DNA of 64,000 bases from Oscillospiraceae bacterium (GTDB lineage: Bacteria > Bacillota > Clostridia > Oscillospirales > Acutalibacteraceae): NCBI GenBank assembly GCA_009779995.1, contig WRDW01000001.1:17299-81298 (forward strand), written 5' to 3'. A program made the position numbers and the translations under genes. Positions 16,795 through 23,891 of the stretch are shown in pieces (position 1 is the stretch's first letter; every line of letters starts with the position of its first letter). The notes under the pieces were generated by a model. It was given only the letters and a program-made list of their open reading frames with translations. It had not been told where the DNA came from and ran no database searches.

Positions 16795-16974
16795 TTACGC
16801 GATGGCCTCGATCACGCCGCCCACGGTTTTGAGTACCCTGTTCAGGCTCCTCTTCGCCTGGCGCGCGTACTTGGGCTCGGCCATCGCGCCGCCCACGGCG
16901 CCCAGCGCGCCGCCCACGGCCAGGCCGATGCCTACGCCCTTGGCGATGGTCACCGCCTGATGCTTCATCGTCAT
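16795..16974 (-). CDS. Small glycine-zipper protein (59 aa)
   Basis: A 59-residue protein reading MTMKHQAVTIAKGVGIGLAV then GGALGAVGGAMAEPKYARQA and a basic amphipathic tail ending in VGGVIEAIA. The GxGxGxxxGGxxGxxGG pattern is a glycine zipper, suggesting a membrane-inserting or YtxH-like envelope protein. AAAGGGG lies 10 bases before ATG 16974. A 16-base palindrome lies 45 bases upstream. It is antisense to nothing and convergent or divergent with the flanking plus-strand genes. The exact family is not recognised. Confidence 0.65.
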   Translation of the reverse strand: MTMKHQAVTIAKGVGIGLAVGGALGAVGGAMAEPKYARQAKRSLNRVLKTVGGVIEAIA

Positions 16975-17018
16975 GTTGGAGAATCCCCTTTCAAAATTTT
17001 GAATGCGTCTTACGCTTC

Positions 17019-17034
17019 ATGCGTTTTAACGCAT
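17019..17034. promoter_or_regulatory. Palindromic operator candidate ATGCGTT-TT-AACGCAT
   Basis: Two perfect 7-base arms are separated by two bases, in the gap between the divergent glycine-zipper gene and trmL. A further GAATGCGTC lies 9 bases to its left. Its position suits a regulator binding site; no regulator is identified. Confidence 0.5.
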
Positions 17035-17079
17035 TGTTATTATGGCCCCGCCGGGAAGCATTAATCGGAGGCGCGCGAA

Positions 17080-17568
17080 TTGGAAATATCTTATCAACTG
17101 AATCTCGTGCTGGTGGAGCCCGAGATCCCGCAGAACACCGGCAACGTGGCCCGCACCTGCGCCGCCACGGGCGCGCGGCTGCACCTGGTGGAGCCCATGG
17201 GCTTCCGGGTGGACGACGCCAAGCTCAAACGCGCGGGCCTGGACTACTGGCATATGCTGGACATCACGTATTACCCAAGCTTGCAGGCCTTTTTTGCGCA
17301 AAATAACGGCCCGTTTTTCTTCTTTTCAACCAAAGGCGCAAAAATTTACACCGAGCCCGCCTATCCACCGCAGGTCTATCTCGTCTTCGGCAAGGAGACC
17401 GCCGGCCTGCCCGAAGATTTATTGCGCGCGAATCTCGATCACGCCGTGCGATTGCCCATGCGCGAAGGCGCGCGCAGCCTGAACCTGTCCAACAGCGTCG
17501 CCGTCGGGGCCTTCGAGGTGCTGCGGCAGTGGGGGTTTCCGAATTTACAGAGGGAGGGCGTTTTATGA
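17080..17568 (+). CDS. trmL: tRNA (cytidine(34)-2'-O)-methyltransferase
   Basis: A 162-residue SPOUT methyltransferase. It begins LNLVLVEPEIPQNTGNVART, the TrmL signature. The trefoil-knot SAM-binding parts are YLVFGKETAGLPEDLL and RSLNLSNSVAVGAFEVLRQ. It methylates the wobble base ribose of tRNA-Leu isoacceptors. The start is TTG 17080 with CGGAGG eight bases upstream. Its stop overlaps the next start in ATGA, so the two genes are coupled. Confidence 0.92.
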   Translation: MEISYQLNLVLVEPEIPQNTGNVARTCAATGARLHLVEPMGFRVDDAKLKRAGLDYWHMLDITYYPSLQAFFAQNNGPFFFFSTKGAKIYTEPAYPPQVYLVFGKETAGLPEDLLRANLDHAVRLPMREGARSLNLSNSVAVGAFEVLRQWGFPNLQREGVL

Positions 17569-18584
17569 GAAAACTGTTTGCTGTGCTGCTTATCCTGGGG
17601 GTGCTGGGGCTTGGCGGATGCGGGGTTGGGGAGGTGCCCACGACCGAGCCCAGCACCGCGCCAACTACAGAACAGGCCACCGAGGAACAGCTCACCACGG
17701 AGGAGGTCACGACCACAAAGGTTTACCCGCCGCCGGTGCCGCCGGAGGTGGTGAATACGGAGTATGTGTTCACGACCTCTTGGGCGAAGACGCCAACGCA
17801 TTTCTATGCGACATCATTCACGTCGGTTGATGACGACTTGAAATGGGTTATGCTGCGCCGTGTTCCACTGAGCGATATATCCAAACCAGAGGAGCTTTCG
17901 CTTCCTAAAGAGTACAGAGGACATAAGCTTGAAAGAATAGATGTGTGCGGCATCACTGAACAATGGCTGTTTATTGATTGCCGATACGAAAAGTGGGAAG
18001 GCGATAGAATTGAAGACTATACTTGGTCGGACATACATGCATTGTTTCGCATTTCACTTGAAACACTTGAGGCAGAAGTAATAAGGGATGATGACGATTA
18101 TCATGGCAATACGTGGTATAACGCAGGGAGCAATTCGCTTATATTTTACTATAGCTATGATGAGAATTTTGAAGCCTTGCGGTTAGACACTGGTGAGCGC
18201 ATTGTGATTGAAAGGCCTGCTTTATACGGCGGGTTTTGGCACAACACGACAGACGGATTGATTGTCCGTGGGCTGGAAGGCGGAGACGGCTACGACGATG
18301 CTGCTGAAGTTATCGTTATCGACAGCAAGAACAATGCCACAGTTATGCCGTTCAAGGAGCTAAAGCTTATACCGCGTCCATGGGAAAGGGAATCCGAAAT
18401 CAAGGTGCCGCTCAATGACAAGGTAAAGAAAATGCTGGATTGGGACGACGACCAAGGCAACAGTACGTCCGGCTTGCAATCAATGGACGATATGATACTC
18501 GTTCTAGTGTGGGGAATCTACGGAAACTACGATGGCTACTTCCACGCCCTCTACGACCCCGCCACCGGCGCGGTGTTCCAATAA
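17565..18584 (+). CDS. Predicted lipoprotein of unknown function
   Basis: A 339-residue protein with a lipoprotein signal peptide: RK, hydrophobic core and lipobox LGLGGC with the lipidated cysteine at about residue 19. A Thr/Glu/Pro-rich linker follows (about 25-60), then a soluble domain with aromatic and acidic blocks that may form a beta-propeller-like fold. No known family was recognised. The middle section is AT-rich compared with its surroundings. It overlaps trmL by 4 bases (ATGA). Confidence 0.75.
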   Translation: MRKLFAVLLILGVLGLGGCGVGEVPTTEPSTAPTTEQATEEQLTTEEVTTTKVYPPPVPPEVVNTEYVFTTSWAKTPTHFYATSFTSVDDDLKWVMLRRVPLSDISKPEELSLPKEYRGHKLERIDVCGITEQWLFIDCRYEKWEGDRIEDYTWSDIHALFRISLETLEAEVIRDDDDYHGNTWYNAGSNSLIFYYSYDENFEALRLDTGERIVIERPALYGGFWHNTTDGLIVRGLEGGDGYDDAAEVIVIDSKNNATVMPFKELKLIPRPWERESEIKVPLNDKVKKMLDWDDDQGNSTSGLQSMDDMILVLVWGIYGNYDGYFHALYDPATGAVFQ

Positions 18585-18591
18585 AACTTCG

Positions 18592-18622
18592 CTTGGGGCG
18601 TCGGGGACGCCGCCCCCTACCA
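18592..18622. repeat. GGGACG/CGTCCC-type palindromic repeat
   Basis: GGGGCGTCGGGGACGCCGCCCCC repeats the unit seen at 14576-14598 almost exactly. It lies directly between the lipoprotein stop and the TagF-like ribosome site. Confidence 0.7.
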
Positions 18623-18637
18623 TACAAGGAGGCCCCC

Positions 18638-19750
18638 ATGCTAAAATCCCTCGCCCGCCGCACCCTCGCGGCCCTGTTCGCGCTGTGCCGCGTGTTCCCC
18701 GTGCGGAAAAACAAAGCCGTGCTCCTGCGGGGCTTCCCCCACTGGGGGGCGCTGGAGGCCATGGAGCGGGCCCTGCTGGCCGACGGGCGCTTCCGGGTGG
18801 TGAAAATCGCGGATTGGCGGCGGCCGGGCACGCTGTACCACCTGGCCACGGCCGAGATGATCTTCCTCAACAACAACTTCAGCCCGCTGGCGCATTTGAA
18901 ATTCTCGAAGAAGACCAAGCTGGTGCAGCTCTGGCACGGCGACGGCGGCTGGAAGCGCTGGGGCCACAGCGTCTCCTCCGGAGCCGCAGACGTTTCCTTC
19001 GGAAACTCTCGTACTCCAAGCGCGCCCAAAATCCCCTATGACTATGCCATCTGCAACTGCGAGAGCGTGCGGCCTTTCTGGGCCGAGGCTTTCGCCCTGC
19101 CGGAGGCGCGTGTGCTGCCGCTGGGTTCGCCCCGGCTGGACGCCCTCACCCGGCCCTATGATAAACAGGCCCTGCGCATGAAATTGGACGCCCAATACCC
19201 CCAGTGCCGGGGCAAAAAGCTCATGCTCTATGCCCCGACCTTCCGCGAAAACCCCGAGGAGAACCGGGCGCTGCTGTCGCACTTCGACTTTGACGCATTT
19301 CAAGAGCGCTTCGGCCAGGAGGCCGCCCTGCTGCTGCGCCTGCACCCCAAAATGCACGGGCAGTATGACCTGGGCAATGCCGATGTAATTGACCTCACCG
19401 GCCAACCTGACCAAGATAATCTCATGCGGGTGATCGACCTGTTGATTACAGACTATTGCTCTCTCTGCTTTGATGCCGTAGCCCTGGACATCCCTGTGCT
19501 TATCTACGCCTTCGACGAGGCATCCTACATGAACAAAGACCGTGGCTTCTACAAGCCCCTGCGCGAGCTTCCCCCCGGCCCCATCGCGAACGATTTCCCC
19601 GCCCTGCTGGCGCACCTCGCCGCCCCGGACGCCTATGCCGAACAGCGCGCGGCCTTCGCGGCGTTCCATCTGGGGGCGGTGGACGGCGGGGCGTGCGGGA
19701 GGATAATTTCAATGCTTGAGAAAGGACTTGCAATACATCCGGGAAAGTAG
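18638..19750 (+). CDS. CDP-glycerol glycerophosphotransferase family protein (TagB/TagF-like)
   Basis: A 370-residue protein resembling the catalytic domain of TagB/TagF enzymes, which transfer glycerol phosphate in wall teichoic acid or related polymer synthesis. Key parts are LVQLWHGDGGWKRWG (family histidine), LPLGSPRLDAL, LMLYAPTFREN, LLRLHPKMH and LLITDYCSLCFDAVALDIPVLIYAFD. It is shorter than TagF and lacks its N-terminal part. There is an N-terminal amphipathic or membrane-associating helix. ATG 18638 has AAGGAGG before it. A promoter for the next gene lies inside its 3' end. Confidence 0.82.
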   Translation: MLKSLARRTLAALFALCRVFPVRKNKAVLLRGFPHWGALEAMERALLADGRFRVVKIADWRRPGTLYHLATAEMIFLNNNFSPLAHLKFSKKTKLVQLWHGDGGWKRWGHSVSSGAADVSFGNSRTPSAPKIPYDYAICNCESVRPFWAEAFALPEARVLPLGSPRLDALTRPYDKQALRMKLDAQYPQCRGKKLMLYAPTFRENPEENRALLSHFDFDAFQERFGQEAALLLRLHPKMHGQYDLGNADVIDLTGQPDQDNLMRVIDLLITDYCSLCFDAVALDIPVLIYAFDEASYMNKDRGFYKPLRELPPGPIANDFPALLAHLAAPDAYAEQRAAFAAFHLGAVDGGACGRIISMLEKGLAIHPGK

Positions 19751-19756
19751 TATAAT
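19728..19756 (+). promoter_or_regulatory. Sigma-A promoter inside the end of the TagF-like gene
   Basis: TTGCAA (19728-19733), a 17-base spacer and TATAAT (19751-19756) lie 20 bases before the start of the frameshifted gene. Confidence 0.75.
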
Positions 19757-19775
19757 GGGCCTAGGAGGGCATGAT

Positions 19776-20284
19776 ATGACAGGCTTTGATGAACGCGGCA
19801 TGGCGCATGGGCTGCGCAAGCTCTCCATCTCGTTGCTGACAGAGGACGAAATCGCGTTCATCAGGAAAGAGATTGAGGCAATTGAGGCCGATGAGAGCGT
19901 GTTCAGGTTTGACCGGATCGGCAGCACGGGCTATCTGGATGAGTTGGACTATATCGCGTGGGCCGCAATGTGTTTCCGGATTTTGATTCCAGTTCGGTGC
20001 ATCCTACGGATTTGATGAGCGAACGCGCCGTGCTTGCCCACGAGTATTACGGTCACTATCGGCACAGAAGAACCATGCTCCCGAAGGGAAGCTGGAACGA
20101 CGAGTTCCGCGCCAGCTACGCTGCCGCCAGTCTTTCGCCCGGGTTTTCCGACACGGACAGGCGATACCTGATCATGGACGCGATGGACCGCGCGAAAACA
20201 GCAGGCGTGACAATCATGCCCAACCGATTTATGAAGGAGGTGCTCTACGGTGAAGAGTACGAGAGAAGAAGCTTTGATTCTTGA
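19776..20284 (+). pseudogene. Frameshifted gene, conserved unknown protein (HEYYGH motif)
   Basis: Reading from ATG 19776 (GGAGG upstream) gives a good protein to about 19955 (ends LDELDYI), then the frame turns to nonsense and stops at 20015. From about 19955 the next frame continues with RVGRNVFPDFDSSSVHPTDL, LAHEYYGH and KGSWNDEFRASYAAA, to 20284. One missing base near 19955 (ATCGCGTG for ATCCGCGTG) would join them into about 169 residues. HEYYGH is HExxxH, not the standard HExxH zinc motif. It may be a true pseudogene, a sequencing error or, less likely, programmed -1 frameshifting. The family is not recognised. Confidence 0.65.
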
Positions 20285-20435
20285 CCAGGCCGACCAGGAG
20301 ATTAAGCAACATGGCAAAACCAACTTGAAATGCCCGCGCTGCGGCGGCGGCTTCGCGTATGACGGCAACGACACCACATACACATTTCATTGCGTCATAC
20401 CCGGCTGTACGTCCATCACCTTCCGCGGGCTGTAA
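20250..20435 (+). CDS. Small zinc-ribbon protein
   Basis: A 61-residue protein with CPRCGGGF and, 24 residues later, HCVIPGCTSITFRG, a one-domain Cys4-type zinc ribbon. GTG 20250 has AAGGAGG nine bases upstream and overlaps the end of the preceding frameshifted gene by 35 bases, so the pair is an operon. A strong terminator follows. Confidence 0.7.
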   Translation: MKSTREEALILDQADQEIKQHGKTNLKCPRCGGGFAYDGNDTTYTFHCVIPGCTSITFRGL

Positions 20436-20453
20436 AACTGTACTCAAAAACCG

Positions 20454-20479
20454 ACCGCCCCGTGACAGGGGCGGTTTTT
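20454..20479 (+). terminator. Intrinsic terminator after the zinc-ribbon gene
   Basis: An 8-bp stem ACCGCCCC/GGGGCGGT (20454-20461 with 20468-20475), 6-base loop and five T residues. The next promoter starts 5 bases later. Confidence 0.88.
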
Positions 20480-20483
20480 CCCC

Positions 20484-20512
20484 TTGACAACCCCGCCCGC
20501 CTGCTGTATGAT
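20484..20512 (+). promoter_or_regulatory. Consensus promoter of the QueG-like gene (apparently leaderless)
   Basis: TTGACA (20484-20489), exactly 17 bases, then TATGAT (20507-20512). Transcription would start near 20518-20520, at the ATG at 20519 itself. There is no ribosome site between promoter and start codon. Confidence 0.8.
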
Positions 20513-20518
20513 TGTACC

Positions 20519-21208
20519 ATGACATACAACACATGGGTTCGCGAAACCCTCGCGGCCCACGACATCGCCCTCATCGGCTTCGCGGATTTAAGCGAAATCG
20601 ACGAGGACGCGCGCAGGGGGGTTCGTTATGGCGTGAGCGTCGCCATGGAGCTGACCGTGCTGCCCAGCACATCGGAGGAGGCATCCCTCGCGTACTACGA
20701 CGAGTATCGACGCGTGAGCGCGGCGCTGCGCGAGGCCAGCGCCTTTCTCGCGGAGCAAATCCAGGCGCGCGGGTACAGCGCCCGGTCCCTCTGGCTCCTC
20801 GACAAACAGGATGAGGACTTCAGAACGCCGCTCCCATTTAAAACCCTGGCGACGCGGGCGGGGCTGGGGTGGATCGGCAAGTCGGCGGCGCTGGTCACCA
20901 GGGTGTACGGCAGCGCGGTCCGGCTGGGCGGAGTGCTGACGGACATGCCCTTCGAGACAGGCGCGCCCATCAATGAATCGCTGTGCGGCGACTGCATGGA
21001 GTGCGTGCGGCATTGCCCGGGAAACGCCATCAAGGGCAACCATTGGAGCCTGCACACCGACCGTGACGTCCTGCTGGACGCCCACGCATGCAAGCGGGCC
21101 GTCGTCGAGCGGGGCAAAGCGCTGGGCAAAACCGAGGGCGCCTGCGGCATCTGCATTGCGGTGTGTCCTTTTACAAAAAAATACTTTTCTGGGAGGCAAG
21201 TATCATGA
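20519..21208 (+). CDS. QueG-like iron-sulfur protein (4Fe-4S double-cluster domain)
   Basis: A 229-residue protein related to epoxyqueuosine reductase. The C-terminal region has two cluster motifs, CGDCMECVRHCP and, after a gap, CGICIAVCP. The middle GLGWIGKSAALVT is shared with QueG. It is shorter than QueG (about 310-380 residues) and lacks the HEAT-repeat tail, so the substrate may differ. It should be a cytosolic cobalamin- or Fe-S-dependent reductase. ATG 20519 coincides with the predicted transcription start, so the mRNA is probably leaderless. It overlaps the next gene by ATGA. Confidence 0.8.
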   Translation: MTYNTWVRETLAAHDIALIGFADLSEIDEDARRGVRYGVSVAMELTVLPSTSEEASLAYYDEYRRVSAALREASAFLAEQIQARGYSARSLWLLDKQDEDFRTPLPFKTLATRAGLGWIGKSAALVTRVYGSAVRLGGVLTDMPFETGAPINESLCGDCMECVRHCPGNAIKGNHWSLHTDRDVLLDAHACKRAVVERGKALGKTEGACGICIAVCPFTKKYFSGRQVS

Positions 21209-22176
21209 CATGGCTTTGGATCGCGTTGATCTGCCTGGCGGCGCTGTTCGCGCTGATCTTTTTCGTCGGCGGCTACATAGGCTTCCGCGGTTCGCTGCGG
21301 CGGCGCAAGGTGAAGGGGGCTTCCTCCCGGATGCAGACCCCCGACCCCAACCTGCAAATGCGCCACGACATGGAGGCGGCGGGGCGGGCCTGGCTCTTTG
21401 GGCAACACCCCGAGGAAGTCGAGCTGACGGCCTACGACGGGCTGACGCTGCGGGGGTATTTCCTCCCGGCGGCGCGGCCCTCGGACAAGCTGGTGGTGTG
21501 CGCCCACGGCTACAGCTACAACGGGCCGGACCAGTTCGGCGCGCTGCTGCCGTTCTATCACGACGACCTGAACTACAATATCCTCCTGCCCGACCAGCGC
21601 GCCCACGGCCGCAGCGGCGGCGACTGGATCGGCTTCGGGGCGCTGGAGTGGCGGGACATCCTGGACTGGGCGGCGGCCTTCGTGGAGCGCCTGGGGCCGG
21701 AGACGCAGGTGGTGCTGCACGGGATCTCCATGGGCGGGGCCACCGTGATGAACTGCAACGCCCACAACCCGCCGGACTATATCAAGTGCGTGGTGGAGGA
21801 CTGCGGCTACACCAACGGCTACGAGATGATCGCCCTGGTGGCGAAACGCGACTTACAGATCATCATACCGCCCATGGTCTGGGGGCTGGCGTTCTGGTTC
21901 CGGGTGTTCCAGCATAGCTCCCTGCGCAAAGACGCCGACCCCTACGGGAACATCGCCAAGTGCAAGCTGCCCACGCTGTTCATCCACGGTGCCAACGACC
22001 GCTTCGTCCCCGCCGAGATGGGCCAACGCTGCCATGATGCCGCCGCCGTTGAAAAAGAGCTGCTGCTGGTGGAGGGCGCGGGGCACTCCCTGTCGTTCTT
22101 CGTGGCGCAGGAGGAATACGAGGCGAAGGTGAAGGCCTGGCTGGAGCGGTGGATGGGGGAAAAGATTGTGGCATAA
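21205..22176 (+). CDS. Alpha/beta hydrolase with N-terminal membrane anchor
   Basis: A 323-residue alpha/beta hydrolase. One N-terminal transmembrane helix (about residues 3-25) is followed by the hydrolase domain: AHGYSYNGPDQFG (oxyanion region), DQRAHGRSGG, nucleophile elbow HGISMGGATV, acid in HGANDRFVP and histidine in GAGHSLSF. The family acts as esterases or peptidases; the substrate is unknown. GGGAGG precedes ATG 21205, which overlaps the QueG-like stop by 4 bases. Confidence 0.86.
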   Translation: MTWLWIALICLAALFALIFFVGGYIGFRGSLRRRKVKGASSRMQTPDPNLQMRHDMEAAGRAWLFGQHPEEVELTAYDGLTLRGYFLPAARPSDKLVVCAHGYSYNGPDQFGALLPFYHDDLNYNILLPDQRAHGRSGGDWIGFGALEWRDILDWAAAFVERLGPETQVVLHGISMGGATVMNCNAHNPPDYIKCVVEDCGYTNGYEMIALVAKRDLQIIIPPMVWGLAFWFRVFQHSSLRKDADPYGNIAKCKLPTLFIHGANDRFVPAEMGQRCHDAAAVEKELLLVEGAGHSLSFFVAQEEYEAKVKAWLERWMGEKIVA

Positions 22177-22183
22177 AAGGACA

Positions 22184-22322
22184 CCCCCCTACCCCCCCTC
22201 GCAAGCGAAGGGGGCTATCTGTGCTTCATCCAAAGCTTTTGTAGAGAGCAAAAAAAGCCCCCCTCGCGCGCGAGGGGGGCTAGGGGGGGGTCCTGCGGGC
22301 GGCAAGAATGCCGCCCCTACAG
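22184..22322. repeat. Compound palindromic repeat between convergent genes
   Basis: The left half CCCCCCTCGCAAGCGAAGGGGGCT (about 22194-22216) and right half AGCCCCCCTCGCGCGCGAGG (from 22256) are partly complementary across an AT-rich loop. A GGGCGGCAAGAATGCCGCCC palindrome follows at about 22299. It lies between the convergent alpha/beta hydrolase gene and metK. Confidence 0.75.
22250..22281 (-). terminator. Intrinsic terminator for metK formed by the repeat
   Basis: On the minus strand an 11-bp stem (22281-22271 with 22266-22256) is followed by a run of seven T residues. It lies 49 bases after the metK stop. Confidence 0.75.
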
Positions 22323-22329
22323 CCATGTG

Positions 22330-23565
22330 CTATACCCCCGCCGCCTTCAGCGCCTCCACCCGGTCCAGCCTCTCCCACGGCAGGTCGATGTCCGTCCTGC
22401 CCACGTGGCCCAGGGCCGCCAGCTGGCGGTAGATGGGGCGTCGCAGGTCAAAGGCGTTGATGATGGCCGTGGGCCGCAGGTCGAACACCCCGGCCACCAG
22501 CGCGCCGAGCTGCGCGTCGGGCAGGATGCCCGTGCCGAAGGTGTCGCAGCGCACGGAAACCGGGTGCGCCACGCCTATGGCGTAGGCCAGCTGGATCTCG
22601 CAGCGCCTGGCGAGGCCCGCGGCGACGATGTTCTTGGCCGCGTGGCGCGCCGCGTAGGCCGCCGAGCGGTCCACCTTGGTGGGGTCCTTGCCGGAGAAGC
22701 TGCCGCCGCCGTGCCGCGCCGCGCCGCCGTAGGTATCCACGATGAGCTTGCGCCCGGTCAGGCCGCTGTCGCCCACGGGGCCGCCGACGACAAACCGCCC
22801 GGTGGGGTTGACGTAGTAGGTCGTCTCCTCGTCCAGCAGATGCGCCGGGATGATGGGACGGATCACCTTTTCAATCACATCCGCGCGGATCGTCTCCAGC
22901 GAAATCTCGGCGGCGTGCTGCGTGGAGACCACCACGGTATCCACCCGCACGGGCCTGTCGTTTTCGTCGTACTCCACGGTCACCTGAGATTTGCCGTCGG
23001 GCCGCAGGTAGGGCAGCGTGCCCTCCTCGCGCAATTTGGTCAGCTGGCGGGCGAGCGCGTGCGCCAGGGCGATGGGCAGCGGCATGAGCTCGGGCGTCTC
23101 GTCGCAGGCGTAGCCGAACATCAGCCCCTGGTCGCCCGCCCCACCACCGGCGGGGCTCCCTCCGGTCGTGTCGGCATTCGCCGAGCAGTCGGCTTCGCCG
23201 CAGTCTCCGCTGGTTTTGTCTTCAAGGCTTTTGTCCACGCCCAGGGCGATGTCGGGCGACTGCTCGTCGATGGCGGCGAGCACGGCGCAGGTGTGGCCGT
23301 CGAAGCCCATGGCCGGGCTGTCGTAGCCCGCCTCAATGATCACCTGCCGCGCGATCTTCGGGATGTCCACGTAGCAGGAGGTGCTGATCTCGCCCATGAT
23401 CCACACCACGCCCGTGGTGCAGCAGCACTCGCAGGCCACGCGGCCCTGCGGGTCTTTCGCCATGATGGCGTCCAGCACGGCGTCGGAAATCTGGTCGCAC
23501 AGCTTGTCCGGGTGTCCCCCGGTGACGGATTCGGATGTAAGGAGCTTGCGGTTTTGAGCTGCCAT
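22330..23565 (-). CDS. metK: S-adenosylmethionine synthetase
   Basis: MetK makes SAM from methionine and ATP. All main motifs are present: [42 protein letters not shown], and [19 protein letters not shown] (phosphate loop). The protein is 411 residues, about 15-25 longer than usual. The extra length is a Cys/Gly/Ala/Thr-rich stretch at about residues 113-141, just before GAGDQG. Its DNA includes 19 bases identical to an intergenic repeat at 53589-53607. The insertion is in frame and in a surface linker region, so the enzyme is probably active. Expression is under a SAM-I riboswitch. Confidence 0.95.
   Translation of the reverse strand: MAAQNRKLLTSESVTGGHPDKLCDQISDAVLDAIMAKDPQGRVACECCCTTGVVWIMGEISTSCYVDIPKIARQVIIEAGYDSPAMGFDGHTCAVLAAIDEQSPDIALGVDKSLEDKTSGDCGEADCSANADTTGGSPAGGGAGDQGLMFGYACDETPELMPLPIALAHALARQLTKLREEGTLPYLRPDGKSQVTVEYDENDRPVRVDTVVVSTQHAAEISLETIRADVIEKVIRPIIPAHLLDEETTYYVNPTGRFVVGGPVGDSGLTGRKLIVDTYGGAARHGGGSFSGKDPTKVDRSAAYAARHAAKNIVAAGLARRCEIQLAYAIGVAHPVSVRCDTFGTGILPDAQLGALVAGVFDLRPTAIINAFDLRRPIYRQLAALGHVGRTDIDLPWERLDRVEALKAAGV
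23156..23174. repeat. Repeat fragment inside metK coding sequence
   Basis: CTCCCTCCGGTCGTGTCGG is identical to 53589-53607 in a non-coding gap. It marks the origin of the extra segment in MetK. Confidence 0.7.
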
Positions 23566-23593
23566 GACTGTTTTCCCCCTTGTGATTGAGTTT

Positions 23594-23625
23594 AAAAACT
23601 CGCCTCCGGCACAGCCGAAAGCGAG
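23594..23625 (-). terminator. Terminator arm of the SAM riboswitch
   Basis: On the minus strand a 12-bp stem (23625-23614 with 23610-23599, including G-U pairs) with a 3-base loop is followed by five T residues. It lies between the riboswitch aptamer and the metK start, as in transcription-attenuating SAM-I switches. Confidence 0.85.
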
Positions 23626-23632
23626 GTGAAAG

Positions 23633-23745
23633 CCTTATCTTTCGGACTCGCGCCGCGCGCGTTTTACACCGCCAGGAATTAGCACCTTGCAAACGCAGGT
23701 TGCCGGGCATCATAGAGCCTGTTCTCTCCGCCGCTCTCAATAAGG
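23633..23745 (-). ncRNA. SAM-I riboswitch (S-box) controlling metK
   Basis: Read on the minus strand, P1 is CCTTAT (23745-23740) pairing with ATAAGG (23638-23633). Between them are GATGCCCGGCAACCTGC, the highly conserved S-box core, then GCAAGGTGCTAATTCC, which completes P3/P4 signals, and a GC-rich P4-like hairpin. Binding of SAM should favour the terminator at 23594-23625 and shut off metK. The 3' side of P1 lies next to the terminator stem. Confidence 0.95.
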
Positions 23746-23763
23746 TGATATTCAGTTTTGCCT

Positions 23764-23792
23764 ATTATAGCACGGAGGGAGGGGGATGTCAA
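23764..23792 (-). promoter_or_regulatory. Consensus promoter of metK
   Basis: On the minus strand TTGACA (23792-23787), 17 bases, TATAAT (23769-23764): a perfect sigma-A promoter. Transcription starts just before the riboswitch. Confidence 0.9.
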
Positions 23793-23833
23793 GGGGCAAT
23801 TTCGCGGCCGGCCGCATGGACGAAAAAATATTC

Positions 23834-23862
23834 TTGCCATTTCTGCAAAAACGTGGTATGAT
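23834..23862 (+). promoter_or_regulatory. Sigma-A promoter of prfB
   Basis: TTGCCA (23834-23839), 17 bases, TATGAT (23857-23862), 29 bases before the prfB ATG. It is divergent from the metK promoter. Confidence 0.82.
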
Positions 23863-23891
23863 AAGGAAAAGAAAATCGTGAAAGGTATGCC

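Noticed and set aside
18960-19020. A possible repeat insertion in the TagF-like gene (small palindromes CGTCT...AGACG and TTTCC-TTC-GGAAA)
   Set aside because: No other copy of this sequence was found in the window, so an insertion cannot be argued.
20022-20060. HEYYGH as a zinc-protease signature
   Set aside because: The spacing is HExxxH, not HExxH, and no third ligand motif was found.
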